A stretch of DNA of 64,000 bases from Paragorgia papillata (GCA_035771165.1 JAWNZC010000291.1:1323001-1387000), one strand, 5' to 3'; shown: positions 44,201 to 54,974, numbered from the stretch's first letter. Notes: generated from the sequence alone by a model not told the origin. Translations and numbers: made by a program.

Positions 44201-45171
44201 TTTCATGCTGGATGATCTTCAGGCTGCGGCGAGTTTCAGGCCGGGTGATCTTCAAGATGCCCAGCGTGAAAACTGACAGTAGCGACCATCAACATTTGAG
44301 GTAAGCCCACTTATAGTATATTCGCTCTATCTTTACGGTTATTGAGCACTTTTCGACATTTCGCAAAACAAACACTTTGTTTGTTTGAATATATAATATA
44401 CCTATATTCAATATATATAATATTTTAAACTTTAATATAATTGATATATTTAATTATTATATTTATATACTGTATAATTGCTTTAAAATATTTAATTTTA
44501 ATTTACCAAACCCAAGGTTAAATAACTGACATAGTTACCGAGGTTGAGGTAACGAACCTACTTACTTATATATATATAGTACAATGCGTGTGCAAGCACA
44601 TGAGAAGGCTGAAGGATAAAGAATATATAAACACTTACTGCCATATATCCCTTTTTCATTTCATTTCCCTTCCTTTTCTATTTTACGTCACTGTTATTAG
44701 GCATATAAGAAAAGTTTAAAGCCAAATGGAGAAGCGAATTACAATGTACATAACATTGTTTACCTAGTATTGTTTGACAGAATTAAGTTATTCAAATACC
44801 TGTGTTTTCCAACCGACGTCGGAAGAGCACTTAATCTGTTATTCCTTAAGTCTAACCATTTTAAGCTGGTTAACTTCTCAAAGAACTCTTCAGGTAACTC
44901 TGTGATATAATTTGCCTCAAGGTGAAGGGACTAAATCAAAGACGAAAATCATATTATAAAACATGATTTAAAAAACCTAAAACATGATTTTAAAAAAACA
45001 ACAAAATTCGAGTTATTTAACGTTCACACATACCTCTAAATGCTTTAGGTTAAGTATTTCTTTTGGTATTTCATATATTGCCTTGCTACCAAGGTCTAAT
45101 GTTTCGCTGCGGAGAGCTACAGCGCTGTTTATCATCCGAACTACTACGCTGCCTTCTTCACCAACCGCCAT
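33301..45171 (-). CDS. LRRC27: Leucine-rich repeat-containing protein 27
   Basis: Thirteen exons: 45034-45171, 44800-44930, 44056-44114, 43787-43872, 43615-43663, 43371-43433, about 40811-41244, 36462-36837, 35594-35685, 34949-35013, 34794-34864, 34383-34509, 33301-33417; about 600 aa. Exons 1-4 encode four LRRs (LDLGSKAIYEIP, LHLEANYITELP, WLDLRNNRLSALP, LLLEGNSITHLP) and a capping NPLEFPPPYIVKKG, the same order as human LRRC27. The middle is basic and disordered. The C-terminal part has the LALDDWRQESRG and DRELEKRIKVHMKKIREHRD coiled segments typical of the family. Phases agree at every junction except exon 7/8: exon 8 needs a phase-1 donor, whereas the donor at 40810 is phase 0, so a different donor or a small extra exon is missing. 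Function is poorly known; cytosolic, perhaps cytoskeletal, is a guess. Introns 7, 9 and 12 hold long repeat arrays. Confidence 0.88.
33470..34365. repeat. Pentanucleotide satellite GAGTG/GAGTA
   Basis: About 180 copies of a 5-bp unit alternating between GAGTG and GAGTA, with occasional GGAAGGAAGTAGA interruptions that make a longer, partly duplicated pattern. It fills most of LRRC27 intron 12. The 314-aa minus ORF is translation of the repeat. Confidence 0.95.
34560..34770. repeat. Pyrimidine-rich stretch in LRRC27 intron 11
   Basis: C/T-rich on the plus strand without a strict period. No gene. Confidence 0.6.
35168..35585. repeat. TTTC/TTCC/TCCC microsatellite array
   Basis: A TTTC run (35190-35265), a TTCC run, a short CT run, then a long TCCC run to 35584. 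On the LRRC27 sense strand it is purine-only (GAAA/GGAA/GGGA). It abuts the exon 9 donor at 35593, leaving under 10 bp of normal intron. Long ORFs on both strands are repeat translation. Confidence 0.95.
35770..36455. mobile_element. Foldback element (ACCTTCCCACTTC ends) with a nested Harbinger-like element
   Basis: The outer arms TACCTTCCCACTTCTGCTTC and CAGAAGTGGGAAGGTATTTC match the uninterrupted copy at 39003-39325. At 36032-36394 an AGCCCTAATCAAACGAGAAC...GTTCTCGTTTGATTAGGGCT element is inserted, flanked by TAA on both sides. Located in LRRC27 intron 8. Confidence 0.8.
37556..38737. repeat. ACAGTACAGTTTACAC minisatellite
   Basis: About 1.2 kb of interleaved ACAGT and AGTTTAC units, with a higher-order pattern (for example ACAGTAGTTTACACAGTACA blocks recurring every 70-220 bp). 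In LRRC27 intron 7. ORFs across the left half (Tyr/Ser/Thr/Val-rich) are repeat translation. Confidence 0.95.
39003..39325. mobile_element. Foldback element (ACCTTCCCACTTC ends), uninterrupted copy
   Basis: Begins CAAAATGGAAATACCTTCCC and ends GGGAAGGTATTTCCATTTTG. It provides the empty-site reference for the nested copy at 35770-36455. Confidence 0.75.
39496..39628. promoter_or_regulatory. Cluster of seven CRE palindromes
   Basis: The octamer TGACGTCA occurs exactly at 39496, 39508, 39532, 39565, 39586, 39598 and 39621, with partial sites (TGCGTCA, ACGTCA) between. TGACGTCA is the consensus for CREB/ATF factors. The unit is CATGACGTCACA, so it may simply be a degenerate minisatellite. Located in LRRC27 intron 7. 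Confidence 0.6.
39985..40331. mobile_element. Harbinger-like foldback element (AGCCCTAATCAAACGAGAA family), copy 3
   Basis: Runs from TGCCCTGATCAAACGAGAAC to GTTCTCGTTTGATTAGGGCT and is nearly the inverse of the nested element at 36032-36394, sharing long stretches such as AACACAAAACACAAGTCGAT. Located in LRRC27 intron 7. Confidence 0.75.
40399..40805 (-). pseudogene. Transposon-like C-terminal domain, frameshifted, continuous with LRRC27 exon 7
   Basis: The LRRC27 exon 7 frame continues without a stop past the candidate donor into VVVGDMVAIKVPAKHFIKG, then shifts by one base near 40618 into GKVVGEVDERGQVLVHYYTG ... SPRTAIRIRQMVERPE and a stop. The two halves read as one small beta-rich domain of the kind found at the C-terminus of cnidarian transposon proteins. 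I place it as a mobile-element remnant; an alternative is a natural extended last exon of an LRRC27 isoform. The family assignment is tentative. Confidence 0.45.
41464..42020. mobile_element. Foldback element (GGTATTGGCAATAAAAATTAA ends), complete copy
   Basis: Ends TTAAAGGGTATTGGCAATAA and TTATTGCCAATACCCTTTAA are perfect inverses. The interior matches 23887-24388. No coding frame. In LRRC27 intron 6. Confidence 0.8.
42344..42708. mobile_element. hAT-like foldback element with CAGGGGCGGAT ends
   Basis: Begins CAGGGGCGGATCTAGGA and ends CTAAATCCGCCCCTG. Directly abuts the next element. Non-coding. Confidence 0.65.
42708..43280. mobile_element. hAT-like element (CAGTGCTG ends), copy 2
   Basis: Begins CAGTGCTGTGAGTAACTT and ends AACTTTTACAGCACTG; inverted relative of 3833-4393. 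It ends about 90 bp before LRRC27 exon 6 in the plus direction. Confidence 0.7.
44150..44345. mobile_element. Foldback Penelope-end remnant
   Basis: AAGTGGGCTTACCTCAAATG...GGTCGC is followed by its inverse GCGACC...CATTTGAGGTAAGCCCACTT. Damaged hammerhead-like cores (CTGAAGATC...GAAAC) are visible in both arms. TATA repeats flank it. In LRRC27 intron 2. Confidence 0.5.
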
Positions 45172-45214
45172 CTTGGATCGACTGCCAACCAGTTCGTAAC
45201 GATGGCAACAAGCT

Positions 45215-46890
45215 CCACAACCTCGTACCCAGGGCCCTCTCTGCTTTCAAAATGGCGCGAAGAGAAGACCCTGGCAAAGGCTGGTCACGTGATTCCAAAA
45301 TACTCCAAGATTCTTGGAGTATTTGGTCACGTGAATAATTTGAGCTTCGCCCGTCCTGGGGGGAGCGGTTGATTCGGTTCTTATATAAACGTAGAAGGTT
45401 TGTATTCTTGCAAGTCCTGTAACGTTTAAATTCGAGCGGTGTAAAATTAGATATATTTCAAAATTTACGACATTTTGCTGGATTAATTCATATTTGTTGT
45501 TGCCAATCAATATCACCAGAAATGAAGCGAAGGCGACGAACGATCATAAACTGGCTTTCAAATTATAGAACTATTGATAGAAACTACTGCGCCGCGGTTT
45601 AAAACAGGGTACTGCTACATACACTACATTGACTTAAAAAATATATTCGAATGCTGTTGATTGTTGGAAGTTTATTTACCGTCCCAATATAGCAACATTA
45701 TGTTTCTTGTCCATAAACGTTTGGGATTTGTGGGAAATTTAATTGTTGTATCTCTCGATTTATACTCAAACGGCATATTTATTTCGAATCTGCTGTCCTC
45801 GTTGACTTTGAGGTTGTACTTTAATAAAAATATTCGATCAACAACAATACTACGATCGACGAACATTATAGATCAGCACTGAAGACTTTGACGTGACTTT
45901 GTATATTTCTAAACTTTTTAAACTAGATTCGGAAAGTCCAGAAAGCGAAATAAACACTTCTTGCTTGCATATTAATAAAGCAAATATGTTGTAGTGTAGA
46001 CGCTTCTTACTAAATTAACACGGTCATTAACGGATTTGATAAACTTGTTAAGACTTAAGAGAAAGTCTTGTTATTTGTACGATTTGGTTATTCTTGAGTG
46101 CCTAAATAGTTCACTGAATAGTTTGAAATGAAACCGAAGGCGACGAACGATCATAAACTGATAAACAGAAACCCGCTCTGCGAGTCTGCGGTTACAGGTA
46201 CTGATACATACACTAAAAATATTCGAATGCTGTTGATTGTTGGAAGTATATTTACTGTCCAGTATAGCACATTTGTTTTGGTTTTCTTGTCCACACGTTT
46301 TGTATTTGTGGAATTTAATTGTTGTATCTGTCGATTTATACTCAAACGGCATATTCGAATCGAATCTGCTGTCCTCGTTGACTTTGTAGGTTGTACTTGT
46401 ACTTTAAAATATACGATCGACGAACATGTTTTTATAAAGATCAGCACTGATAGACTTTGACTTTGTATATTTCTAAACTTTTTTTAAATTAGATTCGGAA
46501 AGTCCAGAAACCGAAATTATTAATAAACACTTCTTGCTTGCATAATAAAGCAAACTTGTTGTAGTGGTAGACGCTTCTTACTAAACACGGTCATTAACTG
46601 ATGCGATAAACTTGTTAAGAGAATGTCTTGTTATTTTGTCTTCTATTTTGTGCGATTTGGTTATTTCTTGAGTGCCTAGAATAGTTTCGCTGAATAGTTT
46701 TATATACGGCAGAGCCAACTATACTATGTTTATCAGTGATGTTACCGCGCCCCCCGGTACAGTTGAGTCATCATCAAAATTATTCCAAAATTATTGGTGT
46801 CACGTGACCAGCCTTTGCCAGGGTCTTCTCCTCGCGCCATTTTGAAAGCAGAGAGGGCCCTGGGTACGAGGTTGCAAGCTCCACGCCATC
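45215..46890. mobile_element. Inverted pair of CCTCGTACCCAGGG repeats enclosing a duplication
   Basis: AACCTCGTACCCAGGGCCCT ... CTGGTCACGTGA at 45220-45300 recurs inverted at 46795-46875. Between them, segments near 45640-45990 and 46190-46560 are diverged direct duplicates (TTGATTGTTGGAAGT, TATACTCAAACGGCATATT). This lies immediately upstream of the LRRC27 start. The same short repeat occurs near 22995, 61080 and 63620. Confidence 0.6.
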
Positions 46891-48150
46891 ATGTGATCAC
46901 GTGTGATGCTATGTATTTGCGCGCCAATAATACTGTACAGTAATAATAGATCACAATAATCCGTTTACAAACGAAAACGGAGACTTTTTGATACGTTTAG
47001 GCCTTTCGTCCACACTAATCCTGCGTCTTCGGTGACCGAAAACGGAGCTTTTCGAAAACGCTGACGTCACGACGATCTGGGTTGCAGTTAGCCACGGCCT
47101 TTGTTCAGGGTCTTTCGACGTTTTAATGACCTTTTAATGTGGATGGCAAAAAACGATTCGAAAACGAGTGTGGATGGAAAACTTTTGATGCGTAGTATAG
47201 ACATGGTCTGCATGGGATTTACAAGGCGAGCTATGTTTACCAATTATTTTAGATATTAATTCAAGCCATTTTTATTGTTGAGTAAATCAAAGAAAAAGTT
47301 TATGCAAACTAGGACGATGTTGTAATCCGATTTACAGCATACTAATTAGAATTGTCTTTTCTTCATGAATCATTATTGAGTATTTTAAGAGTAAATATAG
47401 CATTATTTATTACTGAAAGATTATTCCAATGACTTTTAAAACAATCTAGACAAAAGACTATTCCTCATGTATTAATTTAACCCACCAAAAGGTTTGGTCG
47501 AATTTCCCAGATTTGGCCAGATGAAATGCAGTGCACGTCGAAGGGTGGTGCATCACTCCCAAAAAATCACGTACATCTCTCTAAAAAATCCTTTAAAAAA
47601 ACTGGATATCCCTGCAAATCCTAAGCCCAAAAATTTCTGAAAATAAGAACAACACTTTAATAAAAAAAATTCTAAAAATCCTGGAATATCTATAAAAATT
47701 CCTAAAATTCTCTGGAAATTCTAAGAAATCCCTAAAAGTTCTTAGATGTCCCTAAAGTTCTTAGAGGTCCCTAAAAAAATTCTCAGAAATCCCAAGAAAA
47801 TTCTGAGAAATCCCTAGAAAATTCTTAGAGATCCCTAAAAAAAATTCTCAGAAAAGCTCCAGAAAATTCTCAGAAATTCCTAGAAAATTCTTAGAAATTC
47901 CTAGAAAATTCTTAGAAACGCCTAGAAAATCCTTAAAAATCTTCAGAAAATCCTCAATGTGGATAAAAAAATATCCCCAAGTTTCAAATGGTATCATGAA
48001 AATCCTTGGGGGAGTGATACACTCCTCGGTACGTGCACCACAGTAACATTACAATTATTCAAGTATAAAAAACGTTTAAAATTAACTTCCAGGGTCTCGA
48101 ATGCGAAACGAAGGACAATTTCGTCCAAAACAACAACCGAAAGAAGTTCA
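46891..48150. other. Non-coding stretch with CCTAGAAAATTCTTAGAAA degenerate array
   Basis: From about 47560 to 47960 the sequence is made of roughly 18-20 bp units of the form CCCTAGAAAATTCTTAGAAA with many changes. The earlier part holds a GAAAACG-rich segment (46960-47190). No gene was found. Confidence 0.55.
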
Positions 48151-51100
48151 TCAACGCACCATCATCCAAATGGGGGTATACTTGTAGCAGTAACCAGCGA
48201 TGCATTTTTGACCAACACACGAGCTGTCATCAGCGTAAAGATAGTAATTCGAGGAATCTAGCGAGTTCCATAGGTTTAACCATTTATCAGTCTGCGAACT
48301 CTCTTCAGTCAGTTGCCCTGCAGAGGATTTGAAAACAAAATAATCGATAGAATAGTAGAAAACTGCTGGGGTTCGTTTTCCCATGTTGACGGATGGACTG
48401 AATTTGTAAAATCCGTCTACTGTTTGCCCAGAGTTTGAGGTATCGATTGCTTTTCCCATAAGAAAATTCTCGAAATTTTTCTTCCCCTGCCCAGGACTCC
48501 CGCCTTCTCGGCTATATATGACCCGGATGTCGTTGCTGTAGCTGAATCGGAACATGACTTCTTTCCAGTCCCTCATGTCCGGGTGAATGTGACTGGGCGC
48601 GTTGCTATGCAACGTTGACGCGGATTTCTCGTAGAAAGTCTGGGAAATCAATCTGGCAGACATAGATTTCTTCGTAGCGACAAGAGTCCAGCCTCCGTTG
48701 TCGGTGGTCATGTCGCAAAACGCCTGAAATGAATCGTCGGTTTGCCCGCCATTCGGGTCGATCCAATAAAGGTCACTGCCATGACTATGACCTAAACATG
48801 ATCAAATAAAGTCAAACCCCTATTTTCAAAGTGGACACATTTGGAACCTTGCTTAGGTTTGTGCTAAAAAAAGGTTGTAACTGTAAGCTGTATAATGGCT
48901 GAGACTTCAGCTTACAAAGAGGTGTCTGCTTATTAATAGAGGTGTCTGCTTAATAGAGGTGTCCGCTTATTAGAGGTGTCCGCTTAAGAGAGGTGTCTGC
49001 TTAAGAGAGGTGTCTGCTTAAGAGAGGTGTCCGCTTAAGAGAGGTGGCCGCTTAAGAGAGGTGTCCACTTAAGAGAGGTGTCCGCTTAAGAGAGGTGTCC
49101 GCTTAAGAGAAGTGTCCGCTTAAGAGAAGTGTCCGCTAAAGAGAGGTGTCCGCTGAAGAGAGGTGTCTGCTTAAGAGAGGTGTCTGCTTATTAATAGTGG
49201 TGTCTGCTTCCGCTTAAGAGAGGTGTCCGCTTAAGAGAAGTGTCCGCTTAAGAGAGGTGTCCGCTTAAGAGAAGTGTCCGCTTAAGAGAGGTGTCCGCTT
49301 AAGAAAGGTGTCCGCTTAAGAGAGGTGTCCACTCAACAGGTGTCCGCTTATTAGAGGTGTGGAAGTGTGTTATCTACAACGAACCCTACTAACCCGATTC
49401 TAGAATATCGCGACACGACTTTCCAGGCTGATGCTTGAGTCTTCCTTTAGTTTCCAACGAGACTGTAAACCATTCCTCGCCATTACACACTTGCACTACT
49501 CGAAAAGTTCTGTTATAACGAATAGTTCCCGCTGTGTACATATCACACATGGCGTAAGACTCTCCCAGTCGCAGAGTGCTGCCAGGCCCGATCCCTGCAG
49601 GTCCTTGCTTTCCCGGAGGTCCCACACTTCCCTACATAAAACAAAGAAACTGAAAGTGTCAGTATTATAGGGGAAAATAGGTGATTGAATGAATGAATGA
49701 TTAATGCATGGTTAATCCTTTAGAAAACAGCTAGTAACGGTTAAAGTGCCCCATGAAACGAAAATTAAGTTTGTCTTATTTGAAAGAACACTTAAATTGA
49801 TAGAGTAACATCTTTTGCAGTTTTCCATTTCCTTGCTTCGTTCTTGAGATATTTCAGTTTGTTTGATGTAAATTTCACATGTCGCGACGTCACACGTGCA
49901 TAATGAGTTATCGAAAAACGTTATATATCTTTGCCATTGTCAAATATAATCACTTGAAAATCTACATGTTTAGTGTCCAGGGCGAAACACACGCACATGC
50001 TTTTTTTCGATAACTCATTATGCACATGTGACGTCAAAATGTTTAATTTGCATATCAAACAAACTGAAATATCTCAACAACAAAGCAAGGAAACAAAAAA
50101 CTTCAAAAGATGTTATTCTATCATTTGAAGTGCTCTTTCAAATAAGACCCCGTTTACACGATGCCGGTACAATTTGAAAACGGAACAAAATCATGCCGGC
50201 ATGCAAATACAGGCCAAAAAGTCTTGCGTTTACACGGTGCCGGTATAATATAATGACGGATTAACATGCGACTATTCTCTTCCAATGGGAATTGAGAAGA
50301 CTTTGTGAATACTGCTGACCCGAATACTGTGGTCGTATATACCGTTGATTACCGTCATCAAACTGTTACGGCACGAGCGTTTACACGATACCGGTTAGTG
50401 TTCCGTTTTCATTTCATGCCGTCAAGGATGACAAGGAACCCGTCTTCATGTCATTTTTGTGCCGGTATCGTGTAAACGCAAGGCCTAAACGGCATGAGTT
50501 TGTTCCATTTTCAAATTGTACCGGCATCGTGTAAACGGGGTCTAAGACAGACTTAATTTTCGTTTCATAGGCACTTTATAGTCCGTTTCAGCTTACTTTT
50601 GAAATCCGATACGTATAATTGAAATGAACATTCCGAACTTATGTTGCAATGTTCCGAACTACGTTGCGAGGTAGATACAAATTTAAGTCGGCAATTTGTT
50701 TCTGCTTAACCAAGTATCTATTATTATATTCTATACAACAAATAATCTTCTTCTCCGTGATTTTACCAAAGGAATTCAATTCAAAGCTTATTAAATTCGA
50801 ACTTCACGACGAACCTCACAACGAACTTCGCGAACTTCCGTACCAAGTTCCCAACCTTCCAACGAATGTTGACAAACGAATTTCAAAAGCAAGCTGAAAC
50901 TGACTATAACATTTTCACCCAATCAGGACATTAATGAGTCAGGAAACTTACATCAGGTCCTGGAAGTCCCGTCTCTCCAGGAGGTCCCTTGAAAACAAAT
51001 TCAGATAAAGTTAGTATAGAAAAATAAGAGTTCTGCGTAGGCAGTGCTTTACCCTGCCGGAGCAATGCCTTCTTTTCCTTATTTCTTCGCTGAGAGAGAG

Positions 51101-53906
51101 GAAGAAAAGTAGGCTCTGCTGTATTCGTGACTGGTTTCCATTGCGCAGGCATGTCAGTTGCTTGGTTACAATCTCGAACCCAGTCCCAATCAGAGCAGAA
51201 AACAAAACGAGAACCGGTTAAACGGGTCTTAAACGGGTTACTTCGTCCTAAATCGTGGACGAAGCCAAACACGAATACAGCAGAGCCTACTTCTCTTCCT
51301 CTCTCTCAGCGAAGAAATAAGGAAAAGAAGGCTCTGCTCGCAGGGATTCGCATTCACTATACGTACTATTGCACCATCTTGGCCGTTCAAGCCATTCCTT
51401 CCGTTTTCTCCATTTTTGCATTTGCACAATGCGCTGCCGTACTTCACAAACTAAAAATAAATAGAAAACAATATAATCTGACCCTGACGTGTCTGCCGCA
51501 GTCAGGTCAGCTGAAAACAAAGTAATAAGTTGATTTAAAATTTAATTTCCAAATTACACGAGTATATGCGGTTCACAGCTGAAGGTCACGCCCGATCATA
51601 CGAGGTTAGTAAGGACTTTAAGATGCTACGATGGCGGCGGCGCTTGAAAAACAACTTCAAAAACTCATTAATAATTCATGAGGAAAACACAAAGGAAATC
51701 AGTACCATGTCCGTGGTTTTATACCTGATAAAACTTCTTGACGTCAGAAAGAATACTAATGAACATGCAATTTTATATAAAGAATACTAATGAACATACA
51801 TTTTTTATTAAATATACTAATGAACGTAACATCCAATAACGAATCGTTTTTGAAGCCATTCAAAACACTCGCATCACGTGTTTTATCAGATCTAAAACAC
51901 TAGGGCTGCGCCCTCGTAGTTTTAAATCTGATAAAATACTCCTGCTCGTGTTTTAAATACTAGAAGTTACTGTCGCAATTGAAGTGCTGCCTGACCTCAA
52001 ATGGGACGACGTTTGTGGCCAACGTAACATCCCCCCGTAATAAGCTCGAATTACAGCATCTGGGCTCTGGGAACGAGATTGGAACATCCCCTAAAAGCAG
52101 TCTGCATGCTGAGACCTTGCACGACATTTCGCCTCCGTCATAACCATTCACAGTAAATTGAATTATCAGTTTTTAATTAATATTGGTAGGGTTCACAGGA
52201 GTGTATTGCAAGTAATTTCCGGTACACCGAAGCGTGTCCCGACAGCCACGATACAGCACCATACTCGAAATTCCTCTTCCGATAAAACTGATAATAAAAA
52301 CACAGTAACTAACACATAGTCAACCTTAAAAATAAACAACTAAACAAGTATATATAGATTCCTGTATGCTTTACGTGTGGTCCACTCCTGATAAACAATT
52401 TGCTAATATTACCTTGGCGCAGTCATTGACATGCAGTCAGCTTGTGGCGGTGAGGCGGAACAAGATCGGGCGCGTTTTATCAGCATGTTTCAACACTCAA
52501 CTCAAAACTAATTTAGAAAAACAAAATCTTTCCATGTTATCTCGTTTCATAAACTCTGTAAACATTGTTCCTTTTTTCTGAACTTTTAAAACCGGATTGA
52601 ACAATTAAAAATCGGCGAGGGCTAAACGAAACGACAACCTGTAATGCGTGGTTCAAAACGACTTTAATTGAAGGAGTGTTTGTACCAAGCGTTTAAATTG
52701 TATCAAATAGGGTATCCTTGCGTCTCCGAAAGTGTACCAGATATAGGGCATACTGTTAATACAGGAGATGGTGGTTCGTATCGACGTTTTCAGTGAGGCG
52801 ACCACTCCGCTGTTGGAAGTGGTACATCTGATCTAGTATCGATTGCGATGCTCCGATTATAATGTAAACGGCAAATCAGTACATCGTTGGAACATTTCGG
52901 TCAGGTTTATTCAAAATGGAATGTTGCAAAAAAAACATTTGTACGCGGACTATAGCATATCATGCGCTTTGCTGCAGACAGGAACTTCAAACTGTTCACA
53001 TTTGCACGGAAAGCATTTTGAAACGGCCGGGCATAAATTTATCCGATGCAGTTTAAACGTATAGCCAAAGGTCTCGTATAACCATTAGTTATTGCAAATT
53101 AAAGAACTTTTTTTGTTCGTCTCAATTAAAAACCCAAATTTGATAGGCGTAATTAAGTCAGCACAAAATCCCGATTACAAAAAATTCCAAATGTTTATGG
53201 TGTCAGCAGGGGGAAAAAAATGCAAATGCATGCGCATTTCACGAATTTAGTCCATTTTTTAGTATATACATAGTTAGTATATGTTGAAACGCGCCATCAT
53301 GATAAAAAATATACGTCATATCGGCAGCGAAGCAATTTTCGTCTTTCAACATATACGATAACAAAAGATAAACCGAAAATTCATTTGCACCCGCCGAGAA
53401 GTTACCAGCATTCGTCTTCATTTTCAAATTTCTCAAAAGAAATTATGCAATCACCTATAGTAAGTTCCATCAATTAATTTGACACGCAGGACATCCTTGA
53501 AACGAAAACGCGAAAACACATTTCGAAAGAAAAAATTATTTTTAAGATACCAACGCGCTGAAACGGAAAATTAGAAATCTGATTCTCGCGGCTTGACGTT
53601 TTGAAAGATCTGGTTGCGCAGAATTTAAAGGTCGTTTTTATGTTCCCTAAAAAAATAAGCACAACAGCTTTTTATTGTTTGCTGAAGGTGCGCGGAGTAG
53701 CTTCAGAGCTATATATTTCCTGCAAATTAATGAATTATACTTACTGCATTAAATAGCGTGTCACACTGGTCCCCTCCAAGCTTTTTCAACTCGACTTTCA
53801 CATCGGCATTATCTCCTGCGCTCTGGCTGAACGACAAGGAGACCAAAAAAACAAAGAGAAGGATTAGTACAATGTTACTCCATTTAGCCATCGCGAAATG
53901 TTTCAT
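48151..53906 (-). CDS. Secreted collagen-like protein with fibrinogen-like C-terminal domain
   Basis: Five exons (53745-53906, 51367-51450, 50952-50987, 49394-49631, 48151-48791) join in frame to about 386 aa. The start at 53906 (MKHFAMAKWS) precedes a strong signal peptide; 53891 is an alternative ATG. Exons 2-4 carry short Gly-X-Y runs (GENGRNGLNGQDG, GPPGETGLPGPD, GPPGKQGPAG). Exon 4 then has a Cys-containing segment (SYAMCDMYTAGTIRYN...VCNGEEW). Exon 5 begins KSCRDILESG / YWIDPNGGQTDDSFQAFCDM / NGGWTLVA, the entry of a fibrinogen-like domain, and then a diverged cnidarian-type body ending CIAGYCYKYTPIWMMVR. Proteins with this arrangement occur in coral skeletal organic matrix, so an extracellular matrix or adhesion role is likely; lectin-like recognition is an alternative. 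Donors GTAAGT, GTACGT, GTAAGT and GTTAGT support the model. Confidence 0.82.
48935..49365. repeat. 17-bp minisatellite GAGAGGTGTCCGCTTAA
   Basis: About 24 copies of a 17-bp unit (GTCCGCTTAAGAGAGGT) with C/T and G/A variants, in the last intron of the collagen/fibrinogen-like gene. Confidence 0.95.
49743..50577. mobile_element. Foldback element with nested GTTTACACGATGCCGG element
   Basis: Outer ends AAAGTGCCCCATGAAACGAA and TTCGTTTCATAGGCACTTT enclose palindromic sequence. Nested at 50146-50542 is a second element, from GACCCCGTTTACACGATGCC to GGCATCGTGTAAACGGGGTC, with TAA on both sides (50143-50145, 50543-50545) as expected for a 3-bp target duplication. In intron 3 of the collagen/fibrinogen-like gene. 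Confidence 0.8.
51050..51345. mobile_element. Foldback element with TCTTCGCTGAGAGAGAGG arms
   Basis: CTTATTTCTTCGCTGAGAGA at about 51080 is inverted as TCTCTCAGCGAAGAAATAAG at about 51305. ORFs on both strands are palindromic shadows. In intron 2 of the collagen/fibrinogen-like gene. Confidence 0.55.
51640..51962. repeat. Second copy of the TCATGAGGAAAACACAAAGG repeat block
   Basis: Matches 26350-26670 over about 300 bp, including CATGTCCGTGGTTTTATACC and CATTCAAAACACTCGC. Confidence 0.65.
51963..53744. other. Remaining part of intron 1 of the collagen/fibrinogen-like gene
   Basis: No further exon with supporting splice sites was seen. Short ORFs at 51960-52151 and 52843-53064 have no recognised domain. 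Confidence 0.4.
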
Positions 53907-54257
53907 TTCTTCAGACGCGGAGATTCCCACTGTACGATCCTGGTTGACGCAAAGTGCTCACTGACACTCAAACTGCTTCTTGTGGTCAATTTAAGAGTGA
54001 TGACGATCGACTAAACAATCACGGAACACCAATGAGATTACGTGACTCCAATCAGATAAACAGACGGGGGGTCAGTGAGGGTATAGCAACGATTTTGAGC
54101 TGAAATGCATCATGAATCAGAGTTCCTATTTATACAATTTGTGGTTAAAATTCCGTGACTTCTCTATGACTGATCATATTACAAAAATCCACGACCTAGA
54201 AAACTCGAAATGTCATGATGTGAGATATATACAATATTATCTAATGAACCGTCTCGT

Positions 54258-54915
54258 GTGAAAATCACTGTGTGGGAGGATAGGGAGAGGAAAGGCAAGA
54301 GGGAATCAAGGGAAGGGAAAATGAGTGGAAAGAAAGAGATAAAGAGGAAGAAAGGTAGGAAAAACAAAAGGAAGCAAGCAAAAAAACAAGGAAGGAAGGG
54401 AGGGAGGGAGAGAAGGAAAGGAAGAAGGAAGGGAAGGGAAGGAGGAAGGGAAGGAAGGGAAGGAAGGGAAGGAAGGGAAGGAAGGCAGGCAGAAAGGCAG
54501 GAGGGCAGGGAAGGAAGGAAGGAAGGAAGGAAGGAAGGAAGGGAGGGAGGGAGGGAGGGAGGGAGGGAGGGAGGGAGGGAGGGAGGAAGGAAGGAGGAAG
54601 GAAGGAAGGGAGGGATGAGGGGTGGGGAGGGAGGAGGGAGGGAGGAGGGAAGGGAGGGAGGGGAGGGAGGGAGGAAGGAAGGGAGGGAGGGAGGGAGGGA
54701 GGGGAGGGAGGGAGGGAGGGAGGGAGCGGAGGGAGGGAGGGAGGGAGGAAAGGGAAGGGGAGGGAGTGGAAGGAAGGAAGGAAGGAAGGAAGGAAGGAAG
54801 GAAGGAAGGAAGGAAGGAAGGAAGGAAGGAAGGAAGGAAGGAAGGAAGGAAGGAAGGAAGGAAGGAAGGAAGGAAGGAAGGAAGGAAGGAAGGAAGGAAG
54901 GAAGGCAGGAAGGGA
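54258..54915. repeat. Purine-rich GGAA/GGGA microsatellite between the collagen-like gene and STING
   Basis: Imperfect AAGGAAGG and GGGAGGGA units from about 54290, becoming perfect GGAA from about 54769 to 54905. It begins about 350 bp upstream of the collagen-like gene start and ends about 135 bp beyond the STING stop. Overlapping ORFs in three frames are repeat translation. Confidence 0.95.
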
Positions 54916-54968
54916 ATGGCTAACCAAAATTCAAACAATGATACAAGTCACAATATTGCTAAACGATA

Positions 54969-54974
54969 TTTATT
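54969..54974 (-). promoter_or_regulatory. Polyadenylation signal for STING
   Basis: AATAAA on the minus strand, about 77 bp past the stop codon at 55051, just before the GGAA array. Confidence 0.6.

Noticed and set aside
45661..46460. Paired ORFs on both strands near the LRRC27 start
   Set aside because: They arise from a diverged local duplication between inverted repeats, with no domain or splice support.
48935..49365. CRISPR-like regular repeat
   Set aside because: Repeats are direct 17-bp units with no unique spacers, in an animal intron; a minisatellite.
54258..54938. Three ORFs over 200 aa
   Set aside because: GGAA/GGGA array translation on both strands.
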